This document shows, in pieces, positions 20,592 to 29,485 of a stretch of 64,000 bases of DNA (the first letter of the stretch is position 1; each line of letters opens with the position of its first letter). Under the pieces are notes generated by a model. That model made no database searches. It saw nothing but the letters and a program-made list of their open reading frames with translations, and was not told the DNA's origin. The stretch lies in the NCBI RefSeq assembly GCF_013388295.1, contig NZ_CP058235.1:1-64000 (forward strand), given 5' to 3'. The stretch is from Bartonella alsatica (GTDB taxonomy: Bacteria; Pseudomonadota; Alphaproteobacteria; Rhizobiales; Rhizobiaceae). A program made the position numbers and the translations under genes.

Positions 20592-20974
20592 ATGAGAAAT
20601 GATAATAGTACAGAAGCTAATATGAATTCTATACTCTATATTATACATAATGAAAAGAGCAAGAATTGGAATGAAAATAGACGCGATGCCATTATTATGC
20701 CTATAATTAGATCAAAATTTCAAAAGCCTAAGTTGTATCGTGTCTTTTTACTTAATGATGATTACACACCTATGGATTTTGTTGTTTTCGTTTTGAAAAG
20801 TTTTTTAAAAAAAATTCGAATGAGTAACACTTAATTATGTTAAATATTCATCAAAATGGGGTAGGTGAGTGTGGAACTTATAGTTATGAAATAGCTGAAA
20901 TGAAAGTAGAACAAGTTAGGGAGTGTGCACGTCAAAACGAACATCCGTTACAATGTATAATGGAATCGAAGTGA
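20592..20974 (+). pseudogene. clpS: Broken clpS (ClpA adaptor)
   Basis: ClpS normally delivers N-degron substrates to ClpAP. The first 75 codons encode a recognisable N-terminal half, with [21 protein letters not shown], but the frame then runs out after FLKK into a short unrelated tail and stops at 20834. The second half of ClpS is found in another frame: [20 protein letters not shown], then a [19 protein letters not shown] ending, with its stop at 20972-20974. Joining the halves needs one extra A in the 8-A run at 20807-20814, and even then a TAA remains in the joined frame just before LIMLNI. Two lesions make a simple sequencing error unlikely. clpA follows 8 bases later. Confidence 0.85.
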
Positions 20975-20982
20975 GGGATTTT

Positions 20983-23346
20983 ATGCCGTCTTTTACACCT
21001 AGTCTCGAAGAAGTTTTGCATCGTGCATTAACAATTGCTACTCAAGCGTGCCATGAATATGCAACATTAGAGCATCTTCTCCTTGCTCTGTTAGATGATG
21101 TTGATGCAAGTTCAGTTATTCGGGCTTGCCAGGTAGATCTGGAAGAATTGCGAAAGCGCTTAACCAACTATATTCAGTCAGAATTAGATGTGCAGATTAG
21201 AGCTGGTGAAGATACAAAACCAACAACATTTTTTCAGCGTGTTATTCAGCGTGCGGTGATTCATGCTCAGTCAGCTGGAAAAGATGAAGTGTCAGGAGCA
21301 AACGTGCTTGTTGCAATTTTTTCTGAACATGAAAGTCATGCAGCATATTTTCTCCAAGAGATGGGAATGACGCGCTATGATGCTGTACGTTTCATTTCAC
21401 ACGGTATTACACGTGATGATGGGTTATCGATGTTGCTTGAGGATCTTGAAGAACAATTAGATCAGCAGACTTTAGACAATGGTGAGAAGGTAACGAGTGC
21501 ATTGTCTGCTTATTGTATTGACCTCAATTATAAAGCACGCAATGGTAAAATTGATTTGTTGATTGGTCGTGACATAGAAATTTTACGAATGATTCAGGTT
21601 TTATGTCGGAGATCGAAAAACAATCCGCTTTTGGTAGGTGATCCTGGAGTTGGAAAAACTGCTATAATTGAGGGCTTGGCAAAGCGCATTGTTGATGGGC
21701 AAGTGCCTGAAGTTTTATCAAATGCAACGATATTTTCCCTTGATATGGGAGTACTTATTGCTGGTACGCGTTACCGAGGTGACTTTGAAGAACGGTTAAA
21801 ACAAATTGTTAAGGAATTTGAAGAATATCCAGATGCTATTTTATTTATTGATGAAATTCATACATTGATTGGAGCAGGAGCTGCATTAGGAGGAAATATG
21901 GATGCGGCAAATCTTTTAAAACCTGCATTATCTTCTGGAACTATTAGGTGTATTGGTTCGACAACTTACAGGGAATATCGCAGAATTTTTGAACAAGATC
22001 GAGCTTTAGATCGGCGTTTCCAAAAAATTGATGTTAACGAACCTTCTATTCCAGAAGCGATTAAAATTTTGCAGGGATTAAAGACTTATTTTGAAAATTT
22101 TCATCAGATCAAATATACTAATGAAGCGATGAAGGCATCTGTAGAATTATCTTCACGTTATATGATTGATCGTCGGTTACCTGATAAAGCAATTGATATT
22201 ATTGATGAAAGTGGTGCAGCGCAAAAGCTTTTGCCAAAAAAACAACGAAAAAAGAGTATAGGTGTTAAAGAAATTGAAGCGACTGTTGCTGCTATGGCGA
22301 GGATTCCGCCGAAAACAGTTTCTAGAGATGAGCAGAAGATTCTTAGCAAGCTTGAAAAAGAACTTAAACATGTTATTTATGGGCAAGATCAGGCAATTAC
22401 GTCATTAGTATCATCAATTAAACTGGCGCGAGCAGGATTACGCGAATCAGAAAAACCAATAGGCAGTTATTTATTTTCAGGACCAACAGGTGTAGGAAAA
22501 ACTGAAGTTGCAAAACAGCTCGCATCTTCTTTAGGAGTTGAACTGTTACGTTTTGATATGTCAGAATATATGGAACGCCATACTGTAGCGCGTTTAATCG
22601 GTGCTCCCCCAGGTTACATAGGATTTGATCAAGGAGGGCTTCTTACAGATGCAGTTGATCAGAATCCTCATGCAATCTTACTCTTGGATGAGATCGAAAA
22701 AGCTCATCCAGAGTTATTTAATATTTTATTGCAGGTTATGGATTACGGTAAGTTAACAGATCATAATGGCAAAAAAATTGATTTTCGTAATATCATTTTA
22801 ATTATGACAACCAATGCTGGTGCTTCAGATATGGCAAAGTCAGTTATCGGGTTCAGCAAAGTGCGTCGTGAGGGTGATGATATAGAAGCAATCAATCGGC
22901 TCTTTACACCAGAATTTCGTAATCGGTTAGACGCAATCATTCCGTTTGCACCTTTATCTCAGTTAATCATCAAACAAATTGTACAAAAGTTCATTTTTCA
23001 GCTTGAAGCACAATTAGCTGAGCGAGGGATTTGTTTTGAATTAAGTCCTTCTGCAATGGTTTGGCTTGTCAACAAAGGATACGATTCTCAGATGGGTGCG
23101 CGCCCATTGAGTCGTGTTATACAAGAGTATATTAAGAAACCATTAGCTGACGAAATTTTATTTGGAAAATTGCGTAATGGCGGCATGATTCGCGTATTGA
23201 CAGATGAATCAAACGAAGAAAAAAAGAAGCTGCAATTAAAAATTTCAACTTCTAATATGTCTGTTGGTGCAAAGAATAGCAAAACAACACATTTTACAAA
23301 AAAAACGCGTAGAGAAAAAAAGCTCAGCAACTTAAAAATGCTTTAA
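20983..23346 (+). CDS. clpA: ATP-dependent Clp protease ATPase subunit ClpA
   Basis: AAA+ unfoldase that feeds substrates to ClpP. The 787 residues comprise the N domain (PSFTPSLEEVLHRALTIA onward, about 1-140), first AAA+ module with Walker A GDPGVGKT at 219-226 and Walker B ILFIDEIHTLIGAG, and second AAA+ module with GPTGVGKT at 500-507 and LLLDEIEKAHPELFNILLQ. ClpA differs from ClpB by lacking the long middle coiled coil, as here. The lysine-rich last 40 residues are an extension. The ATG at 20983 has GTGAGGG 5 bases upstream; earlier in-frame codons overlap the clpS relic. Its stop overlaps the 3' end of the convergent HIT gene by 4 bases. Confidence 0.95.
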   Translation: MPSFTPSLEEVLHRALTIATQACHEYATLEHLLLALLDDVDASSVIRACQVDLEELRKRLTNYIQSELDVQIRAGEDTKPTTFFQRVIQRAVIHAQSAGKDEVSGANVLVAIFSEHESHAAYFLQEMGMTRYDAVRFISHGITRDDGLSMLLEDLEEQLDQQTLDNGEKVTSALSAYCIDLNYKARNGKIDLLIGRDIEILRMIQVLCRRSKNNPLLVGDPGVGKTAIIEGLAKRIVDGQVPEVLSNATIFSLDMGVLIAGTRYRGDFEERLKQIVKEFEEYPDAILFIDEIHTLIGAGAALGGNMDAANLLKPALSSGTIRCIGSTTYREYRRIFEQDRALDRRFQKIDVNEPSIPEAIKILQGLKTYFENFHQIKYTNEAMKASVELSSRYMIDRRLPDKAIDIIDESGAAQKLLPKKQRKKSIGVKEIEATVAAMARIPPKTVSRDEQKILSKLEKELKHVIYGQDQAITSLVSSIKLARAGLRESEKPIGSYLFSGPTGVGKTEVAKQLASSLGVELLRFDMSEYMERHTVARLIGAPPGYIGFDQGGLLTDAVDQNPHAILLLDEIEKAHPELFNILLQVMDYGKLTDHNGKKIDFRNIILIMTTNAGASDMAKSVIGFSKVRREGDDIEAINRLFTPEFRNRLDAIIPFAPLSQLIIKQIVQKFIFQLEAQLAERGICFELSPSAMVWLVNKGYDSQMGARPLSRVIQEYIKKPLADEILFGKLRNGGMIRVLTDESNEEKKKLQLKISTSNMSVGAKNSKTTHFTKKTRREKKLSNLKML

Positions 23347-23765
23347 AGAGCAGCACGGATTTTTTGTGCGTTCTCTTCAAGTATTTCTGTAGGCGTTACA
23401 ACGTTGTTATGGGGGGTAAGCTCTATTCCTTCCATACGTGGTATAACATGAAAATGGAGATGATAAACAGTTTGTTGGCTAGCTGCTTCATTAAATTGCA
23501 TAACTGTTACACCATCTGCTTGAAACGCTTTTTTGACGGCTTTAGCGATTTTTTGAACAGCTTTGATAACTGGAAACAATGTCTCAGTATCTGCGTCTAG
23601 CAGGTTTCTAGAGCCTTTTCGGGGAATAACTAGTGTGTGGCCTGGTGCTTGTGGCATGATATCCATGAATGCAATCACCTCTTCATCTTCATAGACACGA
23701 ACGGAAGGGATTTCATTACGAATTAATTTAGCAAAAATATTGTTATTATCATAAGCTTGTTTCAT
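23343..23765 (-). CDS. HIT family nucleotide-binding protein
   Basis: Histidine-triad hydrolase of the Hint/HinT type, acting on nucleoside phosphoramidates or adenylated compounds; its cellular substrate is unknown. The triad is visible as YHLHFHVIPR, and the N-terminal part has NIFAKLIRNEIPSVRVYEDEEVIAFMDI, QAPGHTLVIPRKG. I chose the ATG at 23765 (140 residues), which has AAAGGAAA about 8 bases upstream; a second ATG at 23783 adds six residues. Its 3' end overlaps the end of clpA by 4 bases on the opposite strand. Confidence 0.9.
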   Translation of the reverse strand: MKQAYDNNNIFAKLIRNEIPSVRVYEDEEVIAFMDIMPQAPGHTLVIPRKGSRNLLDADTETLFPVIKAVQKIAKAVKKAFQADGVTVMQFNEAASQQTVYHLHFHVIPRMEGIELTPHNNVVTPTEILEENAQKIRAAL

Positions 23766-23904
23766 ACAAATGTTTCCTTTCATTTGTTCTGAGTTTAGAA
23801 TTTTAATTTCAAAACGGGAAAATGTAAAAGGTTGGTAAAGTGTTAAACAAAGAGTGATTTTACTTTTAATCTCACGTTATGTATGTGCTATCATTATTGG
23901 AAGT

Positions 23905-24366
23905 TTAGATTTCTATAATAGCTTCAATTTCTACTGGAACATCCATAGGAAGAGAGGTCACGCCAATAGCAGAACGAGCATGTTTTCCGTTTTCACCAAG
24001 AATATTAACGAGTAAATCAGAAGCTCCATTGGCAACAAGAGGAATATCAGTAAAATGAGGAACAACAGCAACAAAAACAGTGATTTTTACCACCCGTTTT
24101 ATTTTATTTAAATCACCAAGAGCCATTTTGATTTGTGCGAGAATGTTAAGAGCACAAACTTCCGCTGATTTTTTTGCTTGTTTAGCGCTAACTGTTCCCC
24201 CTACTTTACCAATTGTTATTGGTTTTCCATTGAAAAGAGGGAGTTGTCCTGAGATAAAAAGTTGGTTGCCGCTTTGTGAAGCTGTTACGTAATTGGCAAT
24301 GGGAAGTGCTGCTTCAGGAAGAATGATTCCAAAATTTTTTAGACGATTTTCAATCATATCGGTCAT
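23905..24366 (-). CDS. RidA family protein (YjgF/YER057c/UK114)
   Basis: Member of the RidA group; archetypes hydrolyse reactive enamine/imine intermediates made by PLP enzymes. The 153 residues show the fold's core, SGQLPLFNGKPITIGKVGGTVSA, then VVKITVFVAVVPHFTDIPLVANGASDLL, and HARSAIGVTSLPMDVPVEIEAIIEI. In the last segment the arginine of R-S-A-x-G-V matches the binding arginine of RidA. This longer type with the NYVTASQSGNQLFISG start is the RidA subfamily common in alphaproteobacteria rather than canonical RidA. GGAG lies 8 bases before the ATG. Confidence 0.88.
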   Translation of the reverse strand: MTDMIENRLKNFGIILPEAALPIANYVTASQSGNQLFISGQLPLFNGKPITIGKVGGTVSAKQAKKSAEVCALNILAQIKMALGDLNKIKRVVKITVFVAVVPHFTDIPLVANGASDLLVNILGENGKHARSAIGVTSLPMDVPVEIEAIIEI

Positions 24367-24512
24367 AATTTAAACTCCATGAGCTATTTATAATACCATC
24401 CATTGCACGAGTTATTTTCTGATTTAAGGAAATATGTGGTTAATTGAGAAGTTTAGCCTTTTTAGCTTTGTTGTATGATAGTATGCAGCGGGCAAAAAAT
24501 TGGAAGTTGGGA

Positions 24513-25337
24513 ATGTTCAGGTCATTATTTATATTAATTTTATATATTGTTCTTTTATGTACTGCAAGAGCTGAAGAGTCCATTTTTATTGCACCTCATC
24601 GAGCAATTTATGATTTTCAGCTTGATAGTGTTTCTCATGAAATGGCAATTTCGGGAATGACTGGACGAATGGTTTATGAACTCACCGGTTCAGTATGTCA
24701 GGGCTATACCACACGTTTTCGTTTTATCAGTCGTATTCATATTGAAGATATGCCGGTGCGCTTAACAGATCAACAGACTACGAGTTATGAAACAGGTGAT
24801 AGTCGTACATTTCATTTTAGTGTTACGGATCAGGTTGGACAAGAGGTTGCTCATCGTACCGAAGGGACAGCTGAGCGTATTCGAGATGGAATTATAGTTA
24901 AACTGAAAAAGCCTAAAGAGGAAGAATATAAGCTTGCAACAGTTGAGTTTCCAGTTATGCAACTAAAGAATATTATCCGACATGCAAAAGCGGGTCGACA
25001 CTTTTATTACACTACAGTATTTGATGGGACAGATAAAGCAGACAAAGTTATTAAAGAAAGTGTAGTTATTGGGGAGAAAATGCTGCCGCTATCTGATGCT
25101 GAATCAAAAAAAATCGGAAAATTAAATGAAGAGAAAACTTGGCCTGTTACGATTTCTTATTTTGATGATGTAGAAAAAAAAGATGGTTTGCCAGTCTATC
25201 GTACCAGTTTTCTCCTATATGAGAACGGCGTTATGAGGGACCTTCGTGTGGATTATGGAACCTTTGCGGTGCGTGCTAAATTGAACAGTCTTAAATTTCT
25301 CGAGGTTGAGAAGAATCCAAATCAATGTAAACATTAA
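24513..25337 (+). CDS. eipB: Periplasmic cell-envelope integrity protein EipB (DUF1849)
   Basis: Matches the DUF1849 family, whose Brucella member EipB is a periplasmic spiral beta-sheet protein needed for envelope integrity. A signal peptide covers about residues 1-20 (FRSLFILILYIVLLCTARA). Two cysteines stand where the conserved disulfide is expected: C62 in ELTGSVCQGY and C272 in PNQCKH. Other family segments are FIAPHRAIYDFQLDS and LPVYRTSFLLYENGVMRDLRVDYG. I chose the ATG at 24513 (274 residues) with GGAAG 6 bases upstream; earlier starts at 24444 and 24483 lack a good site. It is divergent from the RidA gene across about 146 bases. Confidence 0.87.
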   Translation: MFRSLFILILYIVLLCTARAEESIFIAPHRAIYDFQLDSVSHEMAISGMTGRMVYELTGSVCQGYTTRFRFISRIHIEDMPVRLTDQQTTSYETGDSRTFHFSVTDQVGQEVAHRTEGTAERIRDGIIVKLKKPKEEEYKLATVEFPVMQLKNIIRHAKAGRHFYYTTVFDGTDKADKVIKESVVIGEKMLPLSDAESKKIGKLNEEKTWPVTISYFDDVEKKDGLPVYRTSFLLYENGVMRDLRVDYGTFAVRAKLNSLKFLEVEKNPNQCKH

Positions 25338-25438
25338 AGAATTGTAGAAAATAGCTTGAAAAAGAATCAAATATTAGTATGTTTACACTATTCCACACGC
25401 GGAGTTTGGGTATTTGCAAATAAAAAACTAGCAAGTAT

Positions 25439-25475
25439 CCTCCGGTAGTAGGTTTATCTACTTTTTCCGCGGAGG
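25439..25475 (+). promoter_or_regulatory. Structured rpsB leader hairpin
   Basis: Nested inverted repeats sit 22 bases before the rpsB start. CCTCCGG at 25439 pairs with CCG-C-GGAGG ending at 25475, enclosing a perfect 5-bp inner hairpin (AGTAG with CTACT, 6-base loop). The real ribosome binding site GGAAAGGA (25482-25489) lies just beyond. Ribosomal protein leaders often carry autoregulatory structures; whether S2 acts here is inferred. Confidence 0.5.
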
Positions 25476-25496
25476 TTAAACCGGAAAGGATAAACT

Positions 25497-26270
25497 ATGG
25501 CACTACCAGATTTTACTATGCATCAGCTTTTAGAAGCTGGTGTACACTTTGGTCATCAGATTCATCGCTGGAATCCAAAGATGACTCCCTATATTTACGG
25601 TCAGCGTAATAATATCCATATTATTGATCTTGCTCAGACTGTTCCACTTTTACACCAAGCACTTAAACTTGTTTCAGATACGGTTGCGCGTGGTGGTCGT
25701 ATTCTCTTTGTGGGTACTAAGCGTCAAGCATCTGATATTATTGCTGATGCAGCGAATCGCTCGGCGCAATATTATGTTAATGCGCGTTGGCTTGGTGGTA
25801 TGCTCACAAACTGGAAAACAATCTCCCATTCTATACATCGTTTGCGTAAGCTTGACAAAATTCTTGCTGCTGAAGCACAAGGTTTTACTAAAAAAGAACG
25901 TTTAAATCTTGAACGTGATCGTGAAAAGCTTAATCGTGCGCTTGGTGGCATTAAGGATATGGGATCTGTTCCAGATCTTATATTTGTTATAGATACAAAT
26001 AAGGAGAATATTGCTATTCAAGAAGCAAAACGTTTAGGTATTCCTGTTATTGCTATTATTGATACCAACTGCGATCCTGATGACGTTACATATCCGATTC
26101 CGGGTAATGACGATGCATCACGTGCAATTTCTCTTTATTGTGATCTTTTTGCTCGCGCAGCTCTCGATGGTATTGCTCGCCAACAAGGTGCAATGGGTGT
26201 TGATTTAGGTGCTCAAGCTGATGCGCTTGTGGAATCTGTTTTAGAAAATACAGTTCCGATTTCCGAATAG
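25497..26270 (+). CDS. rpsB: 30S ribosomal protein S2
   Basis: Structural protein of the small subunit. The 257 residues begin [28 protein letters not shown] and contain [29 protein letters not shown] and the [29 protein letters not shown] segment, all typical of S2. GGAAAGGA precedes the ATG. It is followed by tsf, the near-universal pair, and opens the translation/envelope block that runs to lpxB. Confidence 0.98.
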   Translation: MALPDFTMHQLLEAGVHFGHQIHRWNPKMTPYIYGQRNNIHIIDLAQTVPLLHQALKLVSDTVARGGRILFVGTKRQASDIIADAANRSAQYYVNARWLGGMLTNWKTISHSIHRLRKLDKILAAEAQGFTKKERLNLERDREKLNRALGGIKDMGSVPDLIFVIDTNKENIAIQEAKRLGIPVIAIIDTNCDPDDVTYPIPGNDDASRAISLYCDLFARAALDGIARQQGAMGVDLGAQADALVESVLENTVPISE

Positions 26271-26376
26271 TATTAACAACATCTGTTAGGGTATTTATTT
26301 TCTAAAGAAGAAGTATAGGGTGTGCGTAAGAGTTTCTTGTAGTACGCTTTCATCGTTACAAAATAAAGAGGTAAAT

Positions 26377-27300
26377 ATGAGCATTACTGCTGTACAAGTA
26401 AAAGAACTCCGAGAATTGTCAGGCGCTGGTATGATGGACTGTAAGACGGCGTTAACAGAGACTAATGGTAATATGAAAGCTGCTGTTGATTGGCTTCGTA
26501 AAAAAGGGATAGCTAAAGCAGATAAAAAAGCTGGTCGTGTGGCAGCCGAAGGATTAATCGGAGTTGCATCAAAAGATTTAAATGCAGTTTTAGTTGAAAT
26601 TAATTCTGAAACGGATTTTGTAGCGCGCAACGATGTGTTCCAAGACATTGTACGTAATGTGGCAACAGCTGCTTTGGATACACAGGGAGGGATTGACGCT
26701 GTTTCCGCGTCTCTTTACCCTGGTTCCGAGAAGACTGTAGAGAGTATAATTAGAGATGCCATTGGTACCATTGGCGAAAATATGACATTTCGGCGTTCTG
26801 CTAAATTATCTGTTGAAAATGGTGTTGTTGCTACTTATGTGCACAACAGTGTGGCTGATGGTCTTGGCAAACTTGGTGTTTTGGTTGCTATTGAGACTAC
26901 AGGAAATAAGGAAGCTGCAGCTGCTTTTGGTCGGCAGGTTGCAATGCATATTGCTGCAACTAATCCATTAGCGCTAACAGCTGTAGACGTTGATGCTAAT
27001 GCTATTGAACGTGAAAAGGCGATTTTCTCAGATCAAGCGCGTCAGTCTGGGAAGCCTGAGAATATCATTGAAAAAATGGTGGAAGGGCGGATGCGTAAGT
27101 TTTTTGAAGAGGTTGTTTTACTTTCTCAAGCTTTTGTTATGAATCCTGATATAACTGTCGAAGCAGCTTTAAAAGATGCTGAAAAATCAATTGGTGCACC
27201 AGCAAAAATAACAGGTTTTATTCGTTTTGCACTAGGAGAAGGTGTAGAAAAAGAAGACACTGATTTTGCTGCAGAGGTTGCCGCAGCTGCAAAAGGATAG
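26377..27300 (+). CDS. tsf: Elongation factor Ts
   Basis: Nucleotide-exchange factor for EF-Tu. The family start is clear: [31 protein letters not shown], then [15 protein letters not shown] and [14 protein letters not shown], with [11 protein letters not shown] and the [18 protein letters not shown] end. AGAGGT lies 5 bases before the ATG at 26377; the frame is open upstream but that part does not look like EF-Ts. The 307-residue length is normal. The gap to pyrH holds a strong hairpin. Confidence 0.97.
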   Translation: MSITAVQVKELRELSGAGMMDCKTALTETNGNMKAAVDWLRKKGIAKADKKAGRVAAEGLIGVASKDLNAVLVEINSETDFVARNDVFQDIVRNVATAALDTQGGIDAVSASLYPGSEKTVESIIRDAIGTIGENMTFRRSAKLSVENGVVATYVHNSVADGLGKLGVLVAIETTGNKEAAAAFGRQVAMHIAATNPLALTAVDVDANAIEREKAIFSDQARQSGKPENIIEKMVEGRMRKFFEEVVLLSQAFVMNPDITVEAALKDAEKSIGAPAKITGFIRFALGEGVEKEDTDFAAEVAAAAKG

Positions 27301-27380
27301 CTATTTGTAGATTATTGTTAAGGGGTTGAAGACATAACATTGATTATAAAATCACTGTGAGAGAAAGGGTGATTATTGAG

Positions 27381-27408
27381 AGGGCGTCACGTGATAAGGT
27401 GGTGCCCT
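27381..27408 (+). promoter_or_regulatory. 10-bp hairpin between tsf and pyrH
   Basis: AGGGCGTCAC pairs with GTGGTGCCCT around an 8-base loop, including two G-U pairs in RNA. There is no T-run after it, so it is not a classical terminator. It could slow polymerase, protect the rpsB-tsf message, or act in the pyrH leader, 48 bases before the pyrH ATG. Confidence 0.5.
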
Positions 27409-27455
27409 TAGTGTGTTGAAAGCAAAAAATAAATATGCTTTTGGGGAGATTATCA

Positions 27456-28175
27456 ATGACATTAACGCTACAATATAAGCGTATTCTTTTAAAGGTTTCT
27501 GGTGAAGCTCTTATGGGAGGGCAGAGCTTTGGAATTGATGTTTCCGTTGCAGATCGTATTGCTGCTGATATTGCTGAAGTGCGAGCGATGGGAGTGGAAG
27601 TCGCTATTGTTATAGGTGGGGGAAATATTTTTCGTGGAGTTGCTGTTGCTTCGCACGGTGGAGATCGTGTGACAGGTGATCATATGGGAATGCTTGCAAC
27701 TGCTATTAATTCTTTAGCGTTGCGGACATCATTGTCAAAATTAGGAGTTGAAACGGTTGTATTATCTGCAATTGCTATGCCACAAATTTGTGAGAGTTTT
27801 TCACAGCGTAAAGCGATAGGTTATATGAATCAAGGGAAAGTCGTTATTTTTGCTGGCGGTACGGGTAATCCATTTTTTACTACTGATTCTGCTGCTACCT
27901 TACGTGCTGCAGAAATTGGTGCAGATGTTCTTTTGAAGGGAACACAAGTGGATGGTATTTATTCTGCAGATCCAAAGATAGATCCTACAGCTAAGCGTTT
28001 TGACCAATTAACACATGTCGAGATTTTACAATGGGGATTGACTGTTATGGATACAACGGCGGTCACTTTAGCACGCGAGAACAATGTACCGATTATTGTA
28101 TATTCTATTCATCAAAAAGGTGGTTTAGCTAAGGTATTAAATGGAACTGGGAAGTTTACAATAGTATCAGAATAA
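27456..28175 (+). CDS. pyrH: Uridylate kinase
   Basis: Converts UMP to UDP with ATP; a bacterial hexameric amino-acid-kinase-fold enzyme. Motifs are YKRILLKVSGEALMGGQSFGID at the N-terminus, IVIGGGNIFRG, VTGDHMGMLATAINSLAL, IFAGGTGNPFFTTDSAATLRA and ADVLLKGTQVDGIYSADP. I chose the ATG at 27456 because GGGGAG lies 8 bases upstream; one at 27435 lacks a site. The 239 residues match the family length. frr follows after 39 bases. Confidence 0.97.
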   Translation: MTLTLQYKRILLKVSGEALMGGQSFGIDVSVADRIAADIAEVRAMGVEVAIVIGGGNIFRGVAVASHGGDRVTGDHMGMLATAINSLALRTSLSKLGVETVVLSAIAMPQICESFSQRKAIGYMNQGKVVIFAGGTGNPFFTTDSAATLRAAEIGADVLLKGTQVDGIYSADPKIDPTAKRFDQLTHVEILQWGLTVMDTTAVTLARENNVPIIVYSIHQKGGLAKVLNGTGKFTIVSE

Positions 28176-28214
28176 GGAATAAGCTTCAAGGTATAATTGA
28201 AGGAGACAGAGAGT

Positions 28215-28775
28215 ATGAGTATTACATCGATTATGGATGATCTAAAACGTCGCATGGATGGTGCTATTTCCGCCTTTAAACATGAGTTAGGTGGTTTGCG
28301 AACTGGACGAGCCTCTACCAGTTTATTAGAGCCCATAACAGTTGAAGCCTATGGTTCCGTTGTACATATAAATCAGGTTGCGAATATTTCTGTTCCAGAA
28401 CCGCGGATGCTTTCAGTTTCTGTGTGGGATAAAACTATGGTAGGAGCTGTAGAACGTGCTATTCGTGATTCTGGTCTTGGTTTAAATCCCATCACTGACG
28501 GTATAAATTTACGTATTCCTTTACCTGAATTAAATGAAGAGCGCCGTAAAGAACTTGTAAAAATTGCGCATCAATATGCAGAGCAAGCTCGTGTTGCTAC
28601 CCGACATGTTCGCCGGGATGGTTTGGATAATTTAAAAAAATTAGAAAAAGAAGGTGAAATTGGTCAAGATGAAGCGCATAGCCTGTCTGAGAAAGTTCAA
28701 AAACTTACGGATGAGACGATTGCTGATATTGATAAAATTTTAGCTGTGAAAGAATTTGAAATTATGCACGTTTAA
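28215..28775 (+). CDS. frr: Ribosome recycling factor
   Basis: Splits post-termination ribosomes with EF-G. The 186-residue length is standard. Family marks are [64 protein letters not shown] and the C-terminal [21 protein letters not shown]. The ATG at 28215 has AAGGAG 10 bases upstream; a TTG at 28197 precedes it in frame and is rejected. In many relatives uppS follows; here about 0.7 kb of non-coding DNA does. Confidence 0.97.
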   Translation: MSITSIMDDLKRRMDGAISAFKHELGGLRTGRASTSLLEPITVEAYGSVVHINQVANISVPEPRMLSVSVWDKTMVGAVERAIRDSGLGLNPITDGINLRIPLPELNEERRKELVKIAHQYAEQARVATRHVRRDGLDNLKKLEKEGEIGQDEAHSLSEKVQKLTDETIADIDKILAVKEFEIMHV

Positions 28776-29485
28776 GGCGATTTTTTGTTAGAAAAATATG
28801 TATTTGTGTTGTGTAACGTCCTTTATAGGTGAAAATAGGAAGTTTTGTAACTGTTAATAGCATCGTGTGGGGAAATGATAGCTGTATTCTGTAGAGACAA
28901 GATTGATTTGATGTCGTGGATATTTTTAGTTCTTTATATGTACATTGGATAAGATTTTCTATTGAACAGGACAATGAAAGATTGTTGTTGAGTTACATGA
29001 TAAAAATATCTTTATTGAAGATCTTCAAGTATCCCAATGCAGATTTTGGGGAAGAGGTGATGCAAAGGTTGATGCCTTAATCTTGCTATTACTTTTCATT
29101 ATGAGAGATGCAGTGATATAGGTTAAAGGATCTATGCTTGAGGTAATTCGTTTTTAGATGATTGGTAGTTTTTTAGAAAAATGCTTTTATATGAAGCGAA
29201 TATCAGATTTAAAATTTCATAATTCACATAGATAGTGAATAGCGGCTTTCTCATTTTTAGGGTTAGTAGTGGTGTTTGAAAACATATTTTAAGTTTGATC
29301 TTGATATATATTGTATAGTTTTTGACTGGTTCGCTATTATAAATGCTATCTTGGTAGCGCGGATTATTTATGTTAAATTTTACAAAATTTGCAAAAATAT
29401 GAATATAAAAACACTGTGTAGCAAAGTTTCTTACGTGCACTAGTTTTTGAGTTGTATTTTTTGTTTTTATCGTTTGGATGTTATT
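28776..29485. other. 0.7-kb gap in the usual place of uppS
   Basis: No gene is supported on either strand. In many proteobacteria uppS (undecaprenyl diphosphate synthase) lies between frr and cdsA, but I see none of its motifs, such as the N-terminal MDGNGRWA. A 102-codon minus-strand frame at 29132-29440 has skewed composition and no recognisable content and was not called. A promoter for cdsA should lie near the end. Confidence 0.6.

Noticed and set aside
20807..20834. Programmed frameshift in clpS at the A-run
   Set aside because: Even after shifting, a TAA remains in frame, so a full ClpS cannot be made this way.
28976..29080. A weak UppS-like look in one translation (VELHDKNIFIEDLQ)
   Set aside because: Only the ELH...N part resembles UppS, neighbouring residues do not, and no diagnostic UppS motif is present.
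29132..29440. 102-codon minus-strand frame between frr and cdsA
   Set aside because: Composition is dominated by I, K, N, F and Y as expected from AT-rich non-coding DNA, no clear ribosome binding site, and no recognisable domain.
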